DNA from: Larix kaempferi
Lineage: Eukaryota > Streptophyta > Pinopsida > Pinales > Pinaceae
NCBI GenBank assembly: GCA_027924585.1
Contig: BSBM01000050.1
Location: 7,636,001-7,700,000 of the forward strand
Direction: 5' to 3'
DNA: 64,000 nt
In this document: piece by piece, positions 11,076 to 21,810 of the stretch
Layout of the letters: every line of letters begins with the position of its first letter
Position numbering within the stretch: position 1 is the stretch's first letter
Notes under the pieces: model-generated
Database searches by the model: none
What the model was told of the DNA's origin: nothing
What the model saw: the letters and a program-made list of their open reading frames with translations, nothing else
Made by a program: the position numbers and the translations under genes

Positions 11076-11121
11076 CACCTAGAGAATGCCTCATAATGTT
11101 ATAACTTTAATACTCCCTCTC

Positions 11122-12678
11122 AGTGAGGGATCCATTCTCTACCATGCCAAGCTGGTCTCAGAAGTACCTATACTTTGTAACAGAGAGAGGCTTAGTCAAC
11201 ATATCATCTATCTACTCACCAGTAGCAATGTATTGAAGTCTTATGGCACCTATCTAGACCACGTCTCTGATGTAGTGATACTTCATCTCAATGTGTTTCA
11301 ATCTATCATGAAACACTGATTTTTCTTGGACCTTAATGCAGCTCTGATTGTCAAAGCGAAAGACAGTAGTCTCAAGCTTCTCACTAAGCAACCCAACAAG
11401 TAGCTTCCTAAGCCACACATCTTCTCGATAATTCGTACTAGCTACAATATACTATATTTCTGTAGTACTATGGGCTACGGATCCCTTCTTTTTGCTGGAC
11501 CAAGAGATCATAGCCGATCCCAAGCTAAAACAAAATATGGATGTACTCTTTTGGTCCACAATACTACCATCCTAGTAAGATTTGGCATATCCAAGTAGCA
11601 TCACTCCACCACTGGAAGCATATTTGAGTCCATAAGCAATAGTACCTCGAAGGTATCTACTCACATGCTTGGCAGCAACCCAATGTCTATGTCTTGGCTC
11701 AGACATGAACTGACTCAAGATACTCACTGCATACCATATGTTTGGTCTACTATGTATCAAATACATCAAGGAAAAAATGAGCTATATATACATGGTAGGA
11801 TCCACTAGATCTGATCTGGAATCTAACTCATGTAGCTTCTTTATATTAGACATCATTGGAGTAGACATGGATTTACAGTCCATCATACCAAATCTCCACA
11901 ATACATCAACTATGTACTTCCTTGTGAAGAAATATCTCATATTTCCTTTGAAAAACTTCTACGCCAAGAAAATAGTGCATAAGACCTAAGTATTTCATTT
12001 TGAACTTAGAAGTGAGCTCCCTCCTGCACTGAGCTATATGTTTCTCCTCTCTAGTAAGGAACAATTCATAAACATAGAGAACCAAGTCAATGGTTGGTTC
12101 TTCACAACTTTGAAGTATATTTTGGGGTCATCTTAACTTTTGGAGAATCCCAAGATATAAAGGTAGTTGTCAATCCTCGAATACCAATCCCTCGGGGCCT
12201 GCTTAATCCCATACAAGTATTTCTTAAGTTTGCATGCATGGGACTCCTTCCCATGAACTACAAACCCCTCATATTTCTATATGTAAACCTCTTCCTCAAC
12301 TTCACCATTGATAAAGGAAGCCTTCACGTCCATCTGGTAAAGTTTCCAACCCAAAATTGAAGCAATGGAAATTATGGTTTGAATAGTAGTGTACCTGGCC
12401 ACAAGAGAGAATGTCGCATCATAGTTTATCCCTTCTTTCTGTGACAAGACACGAGCCACAAATCTTGCTTTATACTTTTCATTACTTCCATCAACTACAT
12501 GCTTGGATTTATAAATCCACTTAGAAGTTACTATTGACTTTCCGTCAGGTTTAGGAACCACTTCCCACACATCATTATGCATGATGGATTTGTATTCTTC
12601 CACCATGTAATATTTCCATACTTGTTGTTTAGTAGCTTCTTCATAGGTAGAAGGTTTTGAATCATTGATGTGACTCAT
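11122..12678 (-). pseudogene. copia 2 reverse transcriptase and RNase H (broken)
   Basis: Minus-strand copia pol. 12277-12678 is open and carries the N-terminal RT: YKSIMHNDVWEVVPKPDGKS, KYKARFVA and the catalytic block LYQMDVKASFINGEVEEEVY. 11572-11769 carries MMYLIHSRPNIWYAVSILSQF and HVSRYLRGT of the RT C-terminus. 11150-11570 encodes RNase H remnants (DQKSTS, SWSSKKKGSVAHSTTE, NQSCIKVQE, DDMLTKPLS) with stops. The piece between (11770-12276) is RT sequence in broken frames. It lies 5' of the LTR at 9847-11112, as expected. Confidence 0.85.
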
Positions 12679-12683
12679 ATGCT

Positions 12684-13645
12684 CTACATATCCTGAAAAT
12701 ATTTTAGGTCTCTTTCACTCTTTGGATGAGATTGGAGGTGATCTATGCTTTCTAACTCTTTCAAAATGTCTAGACACCATGCATATATCCTCTTAGTAAG
12801 AGGTTCATCAAGAAATACTTCTATCATATCTTCTAACTCTTTAGGATCAAGCATATCTACGGCCTCATCTAGATTCTCCCTCTCAACATCTAAAAGGGTG
12901 GAATCAGAAACTGGATCCTCCATTATAGGATTATCATGCTCCTCCATATCTGAATCACATTGAAGTTCTTTGGTGCGCTTGAAGGAAACCTCTTCATGAA
13001 ATGTTACATCTCCGTTGACTTCAATATTTATTTGTCATGGAACATAGATATTGTAGGATTTGGGGGATTCTCTATATCCAAAAAATGTTCCTTTCTTTTT
13101 GGATGGATGCATATTTGTCCTCTTCTCTTTTGGTAGGTGAATGCAAACATGACAACCAAAAATCTTCAAGTGTCCAACATCTAGTTTTTCACCAGTGAAA
13201 ACCTCTTTAAGAGTCTTTTCTCCCAGGATAGCATGAGGACTTATGTTTTGTATGTAGACAACATAGATGGAAGCTTCTTACCATAAAGAAGTGGGCATAT
13301 CCTAATCACACATCATGGTGTTTGCAACCTCACATATTGTTTTGTTTTTTCTTTCAACAACCCCATTCTGTTGGGGGTTGTAGGGTACAGTTAGTTGACT
13401 TTTTATTCCTACATCTCGATAGAATTAATTAAAGTTATGAGACTCAAAATCTCATCCATTATCAGATCTCAAAGCACGAATGTGATTTCTAGTATGATTC
13501 TCAACCAGAGCTTTAAACTCTTGAAACTTGTTGAAATTTTCACTCTTTGCCTTCAAAAAATAGATCCAATACTTGCAGGAGAATTCATCTATGAACAACA
13601 TATAATACAAATAACCACTCAAGGAAGGTGCTAACATAGGACCAC
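12684..13645 (-). pseudogene. copia 2 integrase, C-terminal half (5' end lost)
   Basis: 13452-13637 encodes SLSGYLYYMLFIDEFS and ALVENHTRNHIRALRSDNG, the copia integrase core with the second catalytic Asp (SDNG). Following sequence to about 12990 holds SPHAILGEKTLKEVFTGEKL, HLKIFGCHVCIHLPKEKR, KKGTFFGYRES and INIEVNGDVTFHEEVSFKR, typical of the copia integrase C-terminus. 12684-12947 is the acidic spacer towards RT. The first catalytic Asp and everything upstream (zinc finger, protease, gag, 5' LTR) are missing. The break lies near 13645, where gypsy sequence begins. Confidence 0.82.
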
Positions 13646-13649
13646 ATAG

Positions 13650-14690
13650 ATTGGATGTCTTCTGCTAATTGCAGTAGCCGCGACAACCGTTCTTCTACTT
13701 CACGGATGTCTAACATTTTGGTAAACGCATCAATTCTTAAACTGGGTATAATATATTCTATTGGAATAAAAACCTCATGCCCATATACCATATTGAAAGG
13801 TGTTTGACCCATCAATTTCTTACAAGTTGTTCAATAAGCCCATAAAACTATAGGAACCCTCAGATCTTATTCATCACGATTCACATTACGCACCTTAGTC
13901 AAGGCTTGTTCTAGAATATTATTAAAGGCTTCAACAATTCCATTAGACTGAGGGTGATATGGGGTACTCTTCTGGTGATGAATATGGAATTATTATGTGA
14001 GTACTTCAATAGTCTTATTCACAAAATGAGTTCATTGATCACTTAATAAAATTTCAGGGAATTCAAATCTAGTAATCACACTTCGAAATAAGAACTTCAC
14101 AGCAGTGGCAGAAGTATAGTCTTTTATTGGATTTCCTTCATCCCATTTAGTTAGATAATCGGTCACGGTGATAATGTACCGTGCACCCAACCTCTTTGCA
14201 AGTGGGTTAATTGGTCCAACAAAATCAACAACCCATTTTTCAAAGGATTTCAACGTGACCTCAGGTACTAATGGAATCTCATCCCTCCTTGATGGTTTCC
14301 CAACTCTTTGTAAAATATCACAAGATTCAAAATATTCCTTGGTGTTCTTGTGTAGAGTAGGCCACCATAATCATACTGACAATATTTTTTGTGCAGTTTC
14401 TTCCCCTACATAGTGACCTCCTGCAACACCATCATGAGCTTCATCCAAAATAAAGGGTCACTCATGCTCCAAAACACGTCTTCTCAAGATATAATCGGGT
14501 CCTATTTTATATAAATGGCCCGCTATGAACTGATAGTCTACTACTTTGACAACCAACTTTTTTTTTTGCACTACAGTAAACCCTTGTGGTGCCATACCTA
14601 TAGTAAAAAAAATTACAATATATTCTAAATATTCATCTATCATCTTCGCAGAGTAGAGATACACATTTGGGAGACTATCGTACAGATTGA
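13650..14690 (-). pseudogene. G2 integrase (broken)
   Basis: Would join element cDNA to host DNA. Reading the minus strand from 14664: a spacer with MAPQGFTVVQKKKLVVK and YILRRRVLEHE, then the zinc-binding region HDGVAGGHY...SCDILQ (14254-14460), then the catalytic core WVVDFVGPI (first Asp), LLSDQ (second Asp) and [16 protein letters not shown] (catalytic Glu, about 13930-13960), then MGQTPFNMVYGHE and VEERLSRLLQLAED. The three catalytic residues survive, but stops such as the one after LLSDQ break the frame. It ends abruptly near 13650 against copia 2. Confidence 0.85.
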
Positions 14691-14697
14691 ATGGATC

Positions 14698-15302
14698 TTC
14701 TCATGTTTCTAGCCTCGAAAGATGGTCAATACCTGCATTCAGTATTCCTGGTTCAACTACAATTTCAAAATCATATTCTTGGAATAACAGTAGCCACCAA
14801 CATAATACCCCCCCTAACACTAGCCTCTTGACCAGGTACCTTAAAGCAGAATGATTGGTGAACATTTTAAAATTAACACCTAACAAATAATGCTTAGATT
14901 TATGTAAAGCATATACCATAGCTAATCCTTCCCTTTATTTTGTAGTATAATTTATTTCTGTTGTGGATAATTTCCAGCTAACGAACGCAATAGGATGGTT
15001 GATAGACCCTTCTCGAGGTTGAGAAAGGACAAGACCTAAATAAATGGATAAAGCATTAACATTTACATGGAACTCCTTTTTCCAAATTGAAAATACTAGA
15101 ATAGGTGTTGTTAGCATCTTTTATTTTAACGTGTCAAGGCTCTGGTGACAATCTTCATTCCATTGGAACTTAATATCTTTCTTTAAAAGATTCTCCATCG
15201 GTACTGTAATCTGCACATGTCCTTTAATAAATTTCCTATAATAACATGTATGTCCCAAATTGGTTCTCAATTGTCGTACTAATTTCAAAGGTGGAGAGTC
15301 TA
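14698..15302 (-). pseudogene. G2 RNase H and C-terminal RT (broken)
   Basis: 15117-14935 encodes PILVFSIWKKEFHVNVNALS and HPIAFVSWKLSTTEINYTT; 14919-14701 encodes HYLLGVNFKMFTNHSALRYL, LLLFQEYDFEIVVEPG and HLSRLET. These are the RT-connection/RNase H blocks of gypsy, with FHVDAS changed to FHVNAL (catalytic Asp lost) and FTDHSAL changed to FTNHSAL. Upstream, 15302-15120 carries the RT end LRTNLGHTCYYRKFI and FQWNEDCHQSLDTLK. The 300-bp insert at 15303-15602 cuts the RT just upstream. Confidence 0.82.
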
Positions 15303-15602
15303 AAAATGATATTACTGAGAGTGAAAATTATCCTAAGCGGGTACCAAATGCTTCTATGTCTGGAACAACTGAACCTGTAGGTTATTTGCCTCCTCCCAGC
15401 AAAAAGAGGAAAACTCAGGAAGTCCTTTTTAGTAATACATAGATAGTGTAACCGGTATGTTTCCGTAATTGTTATACCTATACTTGTTAAACCTTACTTA
15501 TGATTCCCTTTATGGAAGACTCTTATTTAATGCAATTAAACTTATACTAGTTTGACCGTGGTTAAAGGGAAAAGGTAACTAAGCATACATAATAGGTTCT
15601 AT
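15303..15602 (+). other. 300-bp insert in G2 RT, with gene-fragment-like reading frame
   Basis: Interrupts the RT block that should read AKIAIIV... directly into ...RQLRTNLG. TCTA flanks it at 15299-15302 and 15603-15606. On the + strand 15303-15442 is open, low in complexity bias and ends ...GYLPPPSKKRKTQEVLFSNT-stop, with a basic KKRK patch like a nuclear localisation signal. The rest resembles a 3' UTR (AT-rich, no poly-A). No family recognised. It could be a captured terminal exon of a host gene or a small non-autonomous transposon; there is no TIR. Confidence 0.55.
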
Positions 15603-16199
15603 TCTACTATGATAGCTATCTTCGCAGGGTCCATCAACAGGCCATGTTTGCAACTACATATCCCAACAATATACCAAATGGAGCACAGAAAACACATTTC
15701 TTCAGGTTTAAATATATTTCATATTTTCTACAATGATCTAACATCAACCTCAGGTTATGAATGTGATTCTTTAACAACCCATAGACCCCCCCCCATTCAT
15801 CAAAATATACCTCCATAAATTTATGAATGCATTCCTTAAACATTGCGACAACCACTCTAGAGAATATAGTTGGGGCATTCTTTAAAATGAATGGAATCAC
15901 CGTATACTGATAACATTTTTATTGTGTAGCAAATGTGGTTTTATGTCGATCCTCCTTAGCGATCTTGATCTAGTGGTGTCCAGAAAACCCATCAATGAAT
16001 GAATAAGCCTCCTGACCGCCAACATTTTTAAACACTTCATCTGTAAAAGGTGTAGGAAAGGGGTCATGTAAACTTGCATCATTCAATTTTTTCAAGTATA
16101 CACAAATTTGAATTTCACCAATTTTCTTGTCTTGAACTACCATTGGACTAATCCATTCAAATTCTTTGATAGGTTCTATTAGTCCCAGAGATGTGCTAA
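15603..16199 (-). pseudogene. G2 RT central part (broken)
   Basis: Minus-strand reading: LIEPIKEFEWISPMVVQDKK (16190-16130), KLNDASLHDPFPTPFTDEVF (16100-16030), AYSFIDGFSGHHQIKIAKED, KNAPTIFSRVVVAMFKECIH and MEVYFDEWGGVYGLLKNH (15825-15775), then NLKKCVFCAPFGILLGYVV and LMDPAKIAII. The catalytic YFDD is changed to YFDE, so RT would be inactive. Frameshifts near 15900 and 15640. Confidence 0.82.
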
Positions 16200-18992
16200 G
16201 GATGTTTTAGAACTATGCCTGGGCATCAATGAAATTTACTGTATTCTTTGCTTAATCAAAATCACATTCATTTGAGTATAATGCAGATAACCAAACTTGG
16301 ATTAATGTGGGAAGTACTTCAATATGCCAATGGAAAAACTTGAATGAGGGTGGTGCTGATGAAATGGCACAAGAAAAAGGTACCGCAATGGAAGTAAATA
16401 TTTGTCATATGTGTATGAATAATGTACTGAGTCAAAGGAGGAATTCAGTAGTTTAAACAACAACGATTACAGAGGCTAAATCCGAATAGTGTGAGGATAT
16501 CATAACCAGATAACACAACATGAATTTTTCATGCCATAACCATCTTAGAAACAATCATTTAAGCTAATAACACTCATATTTGAATCAGAAATTAACTCTG
16601 CAAATCATAAACATATATGAAAGAGATGAATTTACAAGAAAAGAAATTACTAACTGGACATATCAAAGGTTTGAATCCACAAGCCACCAAGATGGGGAAA
16701 TGAAGTTATTCTTTATATCTTGGTCAGACCACAAATATCATAAGTTACACTTCTTACAAAAAGAGTCGACCCTATGGCCTTAGCCTATGCTTCTATATAT
16801 ATCCTTCGCAGACCTTACAAAATAGTTTGTTACAGCCCAACGGCTTAATGTTTATGTTTGTATTTTCTAACAAAAATTGGCTACAAAAATAGTCCCTTGG
16901 ACTACTGCTGACTTGTTTGTTATTGCGGTTGGGGTCCACCCTGCTAAGGTGGAGGGACGTCCTACTGCATGGAGGAGGTTTCTGCTGCTGGATGCGACTG
17001 TGAAGCGGTGACTGTTTCTTTTTCCTTTTGTTCTATATATAGCCTTCATAGTCCTTACAAAATAGTTTATTACAAAAAATTTATTACAGCCCAACGACTT
17101 AATGTTTCTGTTTGTGGCCCTGAAAATTGGGTGTCTATTGATGTTGCTTCTTTCCCTTGAGGTGTGCTCCCAATTGACGCAGCTCTGTGGGGCATGCCCC
17201 CTCTTCTGAAATCTCAACTTTTCGGCGGTGTGTGGCCAAAAAACCATTGTGGCGGACTTTAGTTCAGGGTTTCGTGTAAGTAGTTTAGCCAGACAGGCCC
17301 TCAACACAAAATTGTGGCTCACCCTCGACCCACCTGAAATGGATACCTCTATTACGGTTCTGTTTCACCGAATTTGATCTGGGTCCTTCGATGTTATGTA
17401 CTTCTTCAGACTCTCCTGAAACCTTCACCATCTATCCCCTCTACTCCATCCAAGCCCTTTGCTCTCAAACCTTGCTTTCAACGGGGCAAAATTTCATCGA
17501 CATCACTGAATTGTGAAACAGGGCCTGATATCTCTTCAGACAATTGAAACCATTTTGGAACACCTGTTTCACAATTTGATCATCATTTTCTAGGACTGAC
17601 GTGCCCTTGCCATCTATGATTCTGTAGTCAGAAGGCCTGATTCTCGTTCAACAACTGAAGTTTGCTTAGACATCTCGGGTGAGACCCCATTTCCTTTCCC
17701 CCTGATTGCTTGCACATGTGCATCTATTGGATGCTCGTGAAATCTTGTTGTCCTTTCCCTTAGTGCTCCATGTGTGCTTCCGTTGGAAATAAAATTCACC
17801 ATCGTAACCCTCTATTCCCACTGCTTCATTCGGAAGCTCTGGGAGAGTCACGCATTCTGCTTAATGACTGTCTTTCTGCATTTGCTTGGGTACTTATAAC
17901 CTTATTTGCTCATTCCTCGATAATTGTGTCATCCTTCAGTAATGATTACCAAGTCACTTATCGGGATCTTTGCGTACTAGGAGACATTTAATCCTAAACG
18001 GAGGCGATACGTCTCGTTCAAGGGTGACTTAAGGAAAAGCAATGGGGATGGACTGCAGTGGGAAGTGGTAACCATAAGACACAGGTGGCTTCACGTCTCC
18101 GATGAAGCAGTTTAGGAAGAGTTCTTTTCAGGCCCTGACTCGACATGATGCCGCCATGTGGAAATGATGGTTTTGATTTAGGGGCGCGCTTGGGATTGTA
18201 AAATCCTAGCATCTTAGACACCCTGAAGTTCAAGCAATCGTCGATCTTCCGCCAAGCCTTCCTTGAGATTTGTGCCCAACCAATGAAGCTTTATGGGTGG
18301 GCCCCTTTCTTCTGATGGCTAACTGCTTGGCGGCCCATGGTTGGAAAAACCACTGTGACAACCTTTAGTAGTTTTAGGGCTCTGACAAAGTGGTTTAGTC
18401 ACACTAAGTTTTGGCCCCTGAATGATCCTAGGGCTGCCACGTTTAGGTGGTAGTTTTCCTTCAGGGACATCTCAAGAGTGTTAAACTTAGAGCACTTTAA
18501 CTGCCCTAAATATTGGGTGTCCATTGGTGTTGCCTCTCTATTTCCTTGATATGCGCACCCCACCGACGTAGCTCTATGGAGCAGGCCTACTCTTCCAATG
18601 GCTCAACTGTTCGGCAGTGTGTGGCCAGAAACCATCATGGTGAACTTTAGTTTTTTCAAGGCTCCGCGTAAGTTGTTTAGATGGACTGCTTTTCGACCCC
18701 TGAATGATACTAGGGATGCCATGTGTTTGCGGTGGTTTTCGTTCAGGGTTGTTCTGAGCTTGATAAACGTCAAGCTCATTGGCACCCTGAATGAAATACC
18801 AATTGTTGACCTAAAATTAATCAGCCATCTTTACTTCAACTGCCCCTATAACTTCCATAGTCAATATTTCACCACAGGGTGAGTTGAACCTCTTTTTTTC
18901 CGTGCCACTGCCACTACAGATTCTCGCCCTGAGGTCTTCATAAACACAACGTATACTAGAGCTTCCTTTGTCCGATTAGTCTGTTGATATTA
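16200..18992. mobile_element. 2.79-kb insert in G2 RT built of internal repeats
   Basis: G2 RT stops at 16199 and resumes at 18993. GTGCTAA flanks the insert at 16193-16199 and 18993-18999, a likely 7-bp target duplication. Inside, a block with TTACAAAATAGTTT and ACAGCCCAACG occurs at 16795-16855 and 17040-17105. A ~240-260-bp unit with TGGGTGTC-ATTG-TGTTGC, TGTGTGGCC and CCCCTGAATGAT occurs at 17115-17340, 18290-18500 and 18500-18770. No TIR, LTR or known protein. The minus-strand 151-aa frame at 16867-17322 has no recognisable domain and I do not call it a gene. Class unknown. Confidence 0.55.
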
Positions 18993-19302
18993 GTGCTAAC
19001 AAGTTCAATACTTCCTGCTTCTAACATTATTTGAATCTCATCTTTTACCTTTTATTTATACCTAGGATTCAACCTATAAGTCTCTATTTGATGGGTTTTG
19101 CATCGAGATTCAGTGGGATATTCATTTCTCCCAAATCCCCAACAATACCTTTCATTTTTGAGAACTTAGTAGGAAATAAGTCTTGATATTCATGCAATAA
19201 ATCAGTTAGTTTGCTGACAGTCTCATCATCCCAATAATCTCCAATATTAGAAAATTTAGGATGTTCTTTTGAGCCAATATTAACCTTCTTTGTCTTCAAA
19301 GG
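18993..19302 (-). pseudogene. G2 start of RT
   Basis: Minus strand 19299-19084 is open: KHPKFSNIGDYW-type sequence (here EHPKFSNIGDYWDDETV), then LTDLLHEYQDLFPTKFSKMK and GEMNIPLNLDAKPIK, the block that precedes RT in gypsy polyproteins. After a stop it continues with DEIQIMLEAGSIE, the start of RT, and breaks at the 2.79-kb insert. Stops have replaced Gln codons. Confidence 0.8.
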
Positions 19303-19862
19303 CTATAAGAGTTTATCATATGCAATCTCAAGTCCCTCCAAATTTTGACTTCCTTCTGTTTCCAGGATATGCACATCTCTCCGGTCATTATCTAGGTCCC
19401 CAGTAACTCTGTAGCATTCCAAAGCTTGTTCAATTTCCATAGTCCATTGTGATGTCTCAGATAGTGGTACCATTACATCTTCAAATATTTTAACCTTAAT
19501 GACTTGTAATGTTGTATCCAATGTTGGATCATTATATTCATAGTTGAATGTCCTTCTGAAATTTATAGCCAGATCATCCCAATCTGTTGTACCTCATTGA
19601 ATATACAAGGAAGTATACCAGTGTCTAGGTAAAGTATCCAGCATATACATAAACATATGGACCCATTCCTTCTGAGGTACATCCTTCCATATATTAGTAC
19701 ATGTTACCAAATTCTCTATAAGACTAGTGAGTACATGATACTTTATTCCAACATATGGAATCCCTTCTCTAAACCTAATCTCCATTAGCTTGCAACACTA
19801 CATCCAACCTTGGATGTGTTACTTATGGACATGCCACCATCTTGTTGGGGTAGCCTTTAGTG
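19303..19862 (-). pseudogene. G2 gag-like (capsid-type) domain between protease and RT
   Basis: Minus-strand reading in order: VALKATPTRWWHVHK (near 19850-19810), LMEIRFREGIPYVG (19785 on), WKDVPQKEWVHMFMYMLDTL, PRHWYTSLYIQ, then WDDLAINFRRTF, and 19521-19303 KVKIFEDVMVPLSETSQWTM. The pattern of Trp/Phe/Leu residues is that of a retrotransposon gag capsid domain, yet it lies downstream of protease and upstream of RT. The leader upstream of protease has no other visible gag. Stops at 19592 and 19303. Seen: order. Inferred: capsid-like fold. Confidence 0.6.
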
Positions 19863-20607
19863 CTACATCAAGGATAACAATCGTTGTTGTTCAAATATCT
19901 TAAGTTCAAAATCAATAATGAAATCCTCTAAATTAGGTACCCTCTCATAAGTAGGGAGATAACATACTTCGGTACCAACACGACGTACTGAATTTGTAAT
20001 GCGAGTACACCTCCTCATTGACACTTCATGTAGTCTACTTTGCCAATTTTCCAATGCTTCGTCAGAATCTAATGAACATGAACTAATGTTGCACCAACTT
20101 AAAGTACCATCTATTGTGGGGTTCACATAGTCATCTAATCTTGAATTTACGTTGATAATATTTTCTAAATATTGGACATCATATTCTTCTTTGGCAGGTT
20201 CAATATAGCTCGAACCTTCCAAGGGATCCAACGATGCAACAACTATGATGTTCCCTCCTTTGAATGTCATAATCCACTTTTTTCATATTTATGATGGCAT
20301 GGTTTTCAATATCCCAATCTATACCAATCAATGTAGGATATGGATTAGTATCATCAACTATCTATATAACTTTGAAGGTTGTAAAGCTTCGCAACCCTTC
20401 CTCTTCAACAAGAACACCTTCCATTCTTTCAAATGGAATCACTTTCAGTTGCTTAGCCAATATTAACTGAACAGGTGACCATACTAGATTAGGTTTCCCT
20501 ATATGTTCCCAAATTTACTTCATGATGATATTCACATCTCAGACCAGATCTAGCATGATAAAATCCATGTCATATTTGTAATATCCCCAATTTGGCCAAT
20601 TTTCAAA
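19863..20607 (-). pseudogene. G2 protease and linker (broken)
   Basis: 20600-20280 on the minus strand holds retropepsin blocks: MLDLV-stop-DVNIIMK (the active site, normally D[ST/L]GS; the Gly is Val here and a stop follows), KPNLVWSPVQLILAKQ, IVDDTNPYPTLIGIDWDIEN and HAIINMKK. 20270-19863 continues with GSSYIEPAKEEYDVQYLEN, DDYVNPTIDGTLSW and ENWQSRLHEVSMRR, a linker typical of this element family. The element is cut upstream by a solo LTR at 20608. Confidence 0.72.
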
Positions 20608-21045
20608 CCTTGTGTTGGTTGTGGAGCCAGATCTTCCAGTCTCATAGATGATATTGTCTCAGCCGTACACCCCAGAGGACTGTTTTTGCCAACAGTTTAC
20701 AGGCCCATGCTTTTGGGTAACATGTGGTATTTTCCCTTTAAAATAAATAAATTGTAACATGACTAGGGTTGAATGTATTAGGTATTATGCATTGTAAAGA
20801 ACTCTGAGATCGAGAAGAGAGACTGTGAGAGAGTGTGATGAGGAAGTGCAACGACTGTGCTGCAGGTTGTATCCCTTCACTTTGTTGGACGGTATAATAA
20901 TAAGGAATGGAAATTTCAGTGTGTATGTAGCCCATCTTGGGTGAACCATGATATATTGGTGTCTCTCTTGTAATGTGTATGTGTGATTACATTTGCATTT
21001 CTATTTATTGTTATTGCTCCGCGATCCTGTTTTTCTAACACCTTG
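20608..21045 (+). repeat. solo LTR with 5-bp target-site duplication
   Basis: The LTR is 20613-21040 (428 bp), starting TGTTGG and ending TCTAACA. CCTTG occurs directly before (20608-20612) and after (21041-21045). The 3' part, with GTAGCCCATCTTGGGTGAACCA, resembles the LTR at 61295 onwards (GTAGCTCCCATCTTGTGGGTGAACCAC), so both may belong to related families. No internal region, so it arose by LTR-LTR recombination or loss. It sits in the G2 protease. Confidence 0.85.
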
Positions 21046-21789
21046 GACTAGTGAAACCCCAAACTATCCCAAATGATCCCAAATGGTTTCGAATTATGTC
21101 TAGAGTGGATTGAGGCATATTATGACACACTAATTCATATATTATATTCTTGGACACTTGCTAAAGACTTCAACAACTTTCATTTACAATTGGAGAATGA
21201 AAGGAAAAAATACTAGGAAAATCGATGTTAAAACCCCAAGGTTAAATGACTCTTCTGGATTCCCAAATGTTGTACGACCCTCCCAAATTTCAGAAAATAC
21301 ACTTGGATCATATCAAGGACCTACAAAAAACCCATTTTCAGCATTTATTCATATTTATAGCTTTCTAAGGCACTCTTAAAATAGAAGGTTACAAAACAGA
21401 TTCATTGCTTGGAAATTGTGAGCAATTTAGTAGAGATTTTTACATGGAATTCTAAGCAAATGGAATTCTGCATAAAATTTATGTCTCATGTACATTAAAT
21501 AATAGGCTTCTCAAACAAATACAAAAATCAGAATAATTCTGGTGAAACACTGATATATAAATGCTCAAATTTTCATAAATGTATACAAGGGCACAATGGT
21601 TCAAAATGGTGGTTTTTGCTTGAGTTTTCTTATATGGTCCAAGGGATTTCGAGCTGTGGATCTAATGATATTAATATTACAGAGTTATTCATCAACTAAC
21701 ATGACCATAAGGTCGAAATAGCAATCCTCCATTAGCTATATGCAACAAGAAGTGTACCAGCACACTTTTACATGACATTGAGAGAAAGA
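21046..21789 (-). other. G2 leader (5' UTR), no gene
   Basis: Between the primer-binding site and the protease remnants. AT-rich and without long frames. 21676-21790 repeats, in diverged form, the LTR end at 21885-22000 (shared words: TATATGCAACAA, CATAAGGTCGAAA, TTACATGA, ATTGAGAGAAA), so the LTR/leader boundary is partly duplicated. A TATA-like CTATAAATATGAATAAATGC lies on the minus strand near 21340-21362. Confidence 0.5.
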
Positions 21790-21810
21790 GGAAACTAGCT
21801 CTAATATCAA
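21790..21810 (-). promoter_or_regulatory. decayed primer-binding site of G2 (initiator-Met type)
   Basis: On the minus strand, directly after the LTR terminal CA, stands TTGATATTAGAGCTAG. The plant initiator-Met tRNA site is TGGTATCAGAGCCAGG; nearly all differences are C-to-T or G-to-A. This marks the LTR on its right as a 5' LTR for G2. Confidence 0.65.

Larger units (their letters stand above)
9847..11112 (-). repeat. 3' LTR of copia element 2 (minus strand)
   Basis: In element orientation the LTR follows a polypurine tract (GAGAGGGAG, complement of 11113-11121), starts at 11112 (TA where TG is expected) and ends ...ACTATTGCA at 9847. A TATA box (TCTATAAATATAA) lies near 9970-9985. The U3 part holds about five copies of an AAGTGTCGTC-type repeat (10266-10385) and a run of short hairpins (10812-11075, listed separately). 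Length 1,266 bp. Confidence 0.72.

Noticed and set aside
16867-17322. 151-codon minus-strand frame as a gene
   Set aside because: No recognisable domain, lies across an internal repeat of the 2.79-kb insert, and its other repeat copies are not open.
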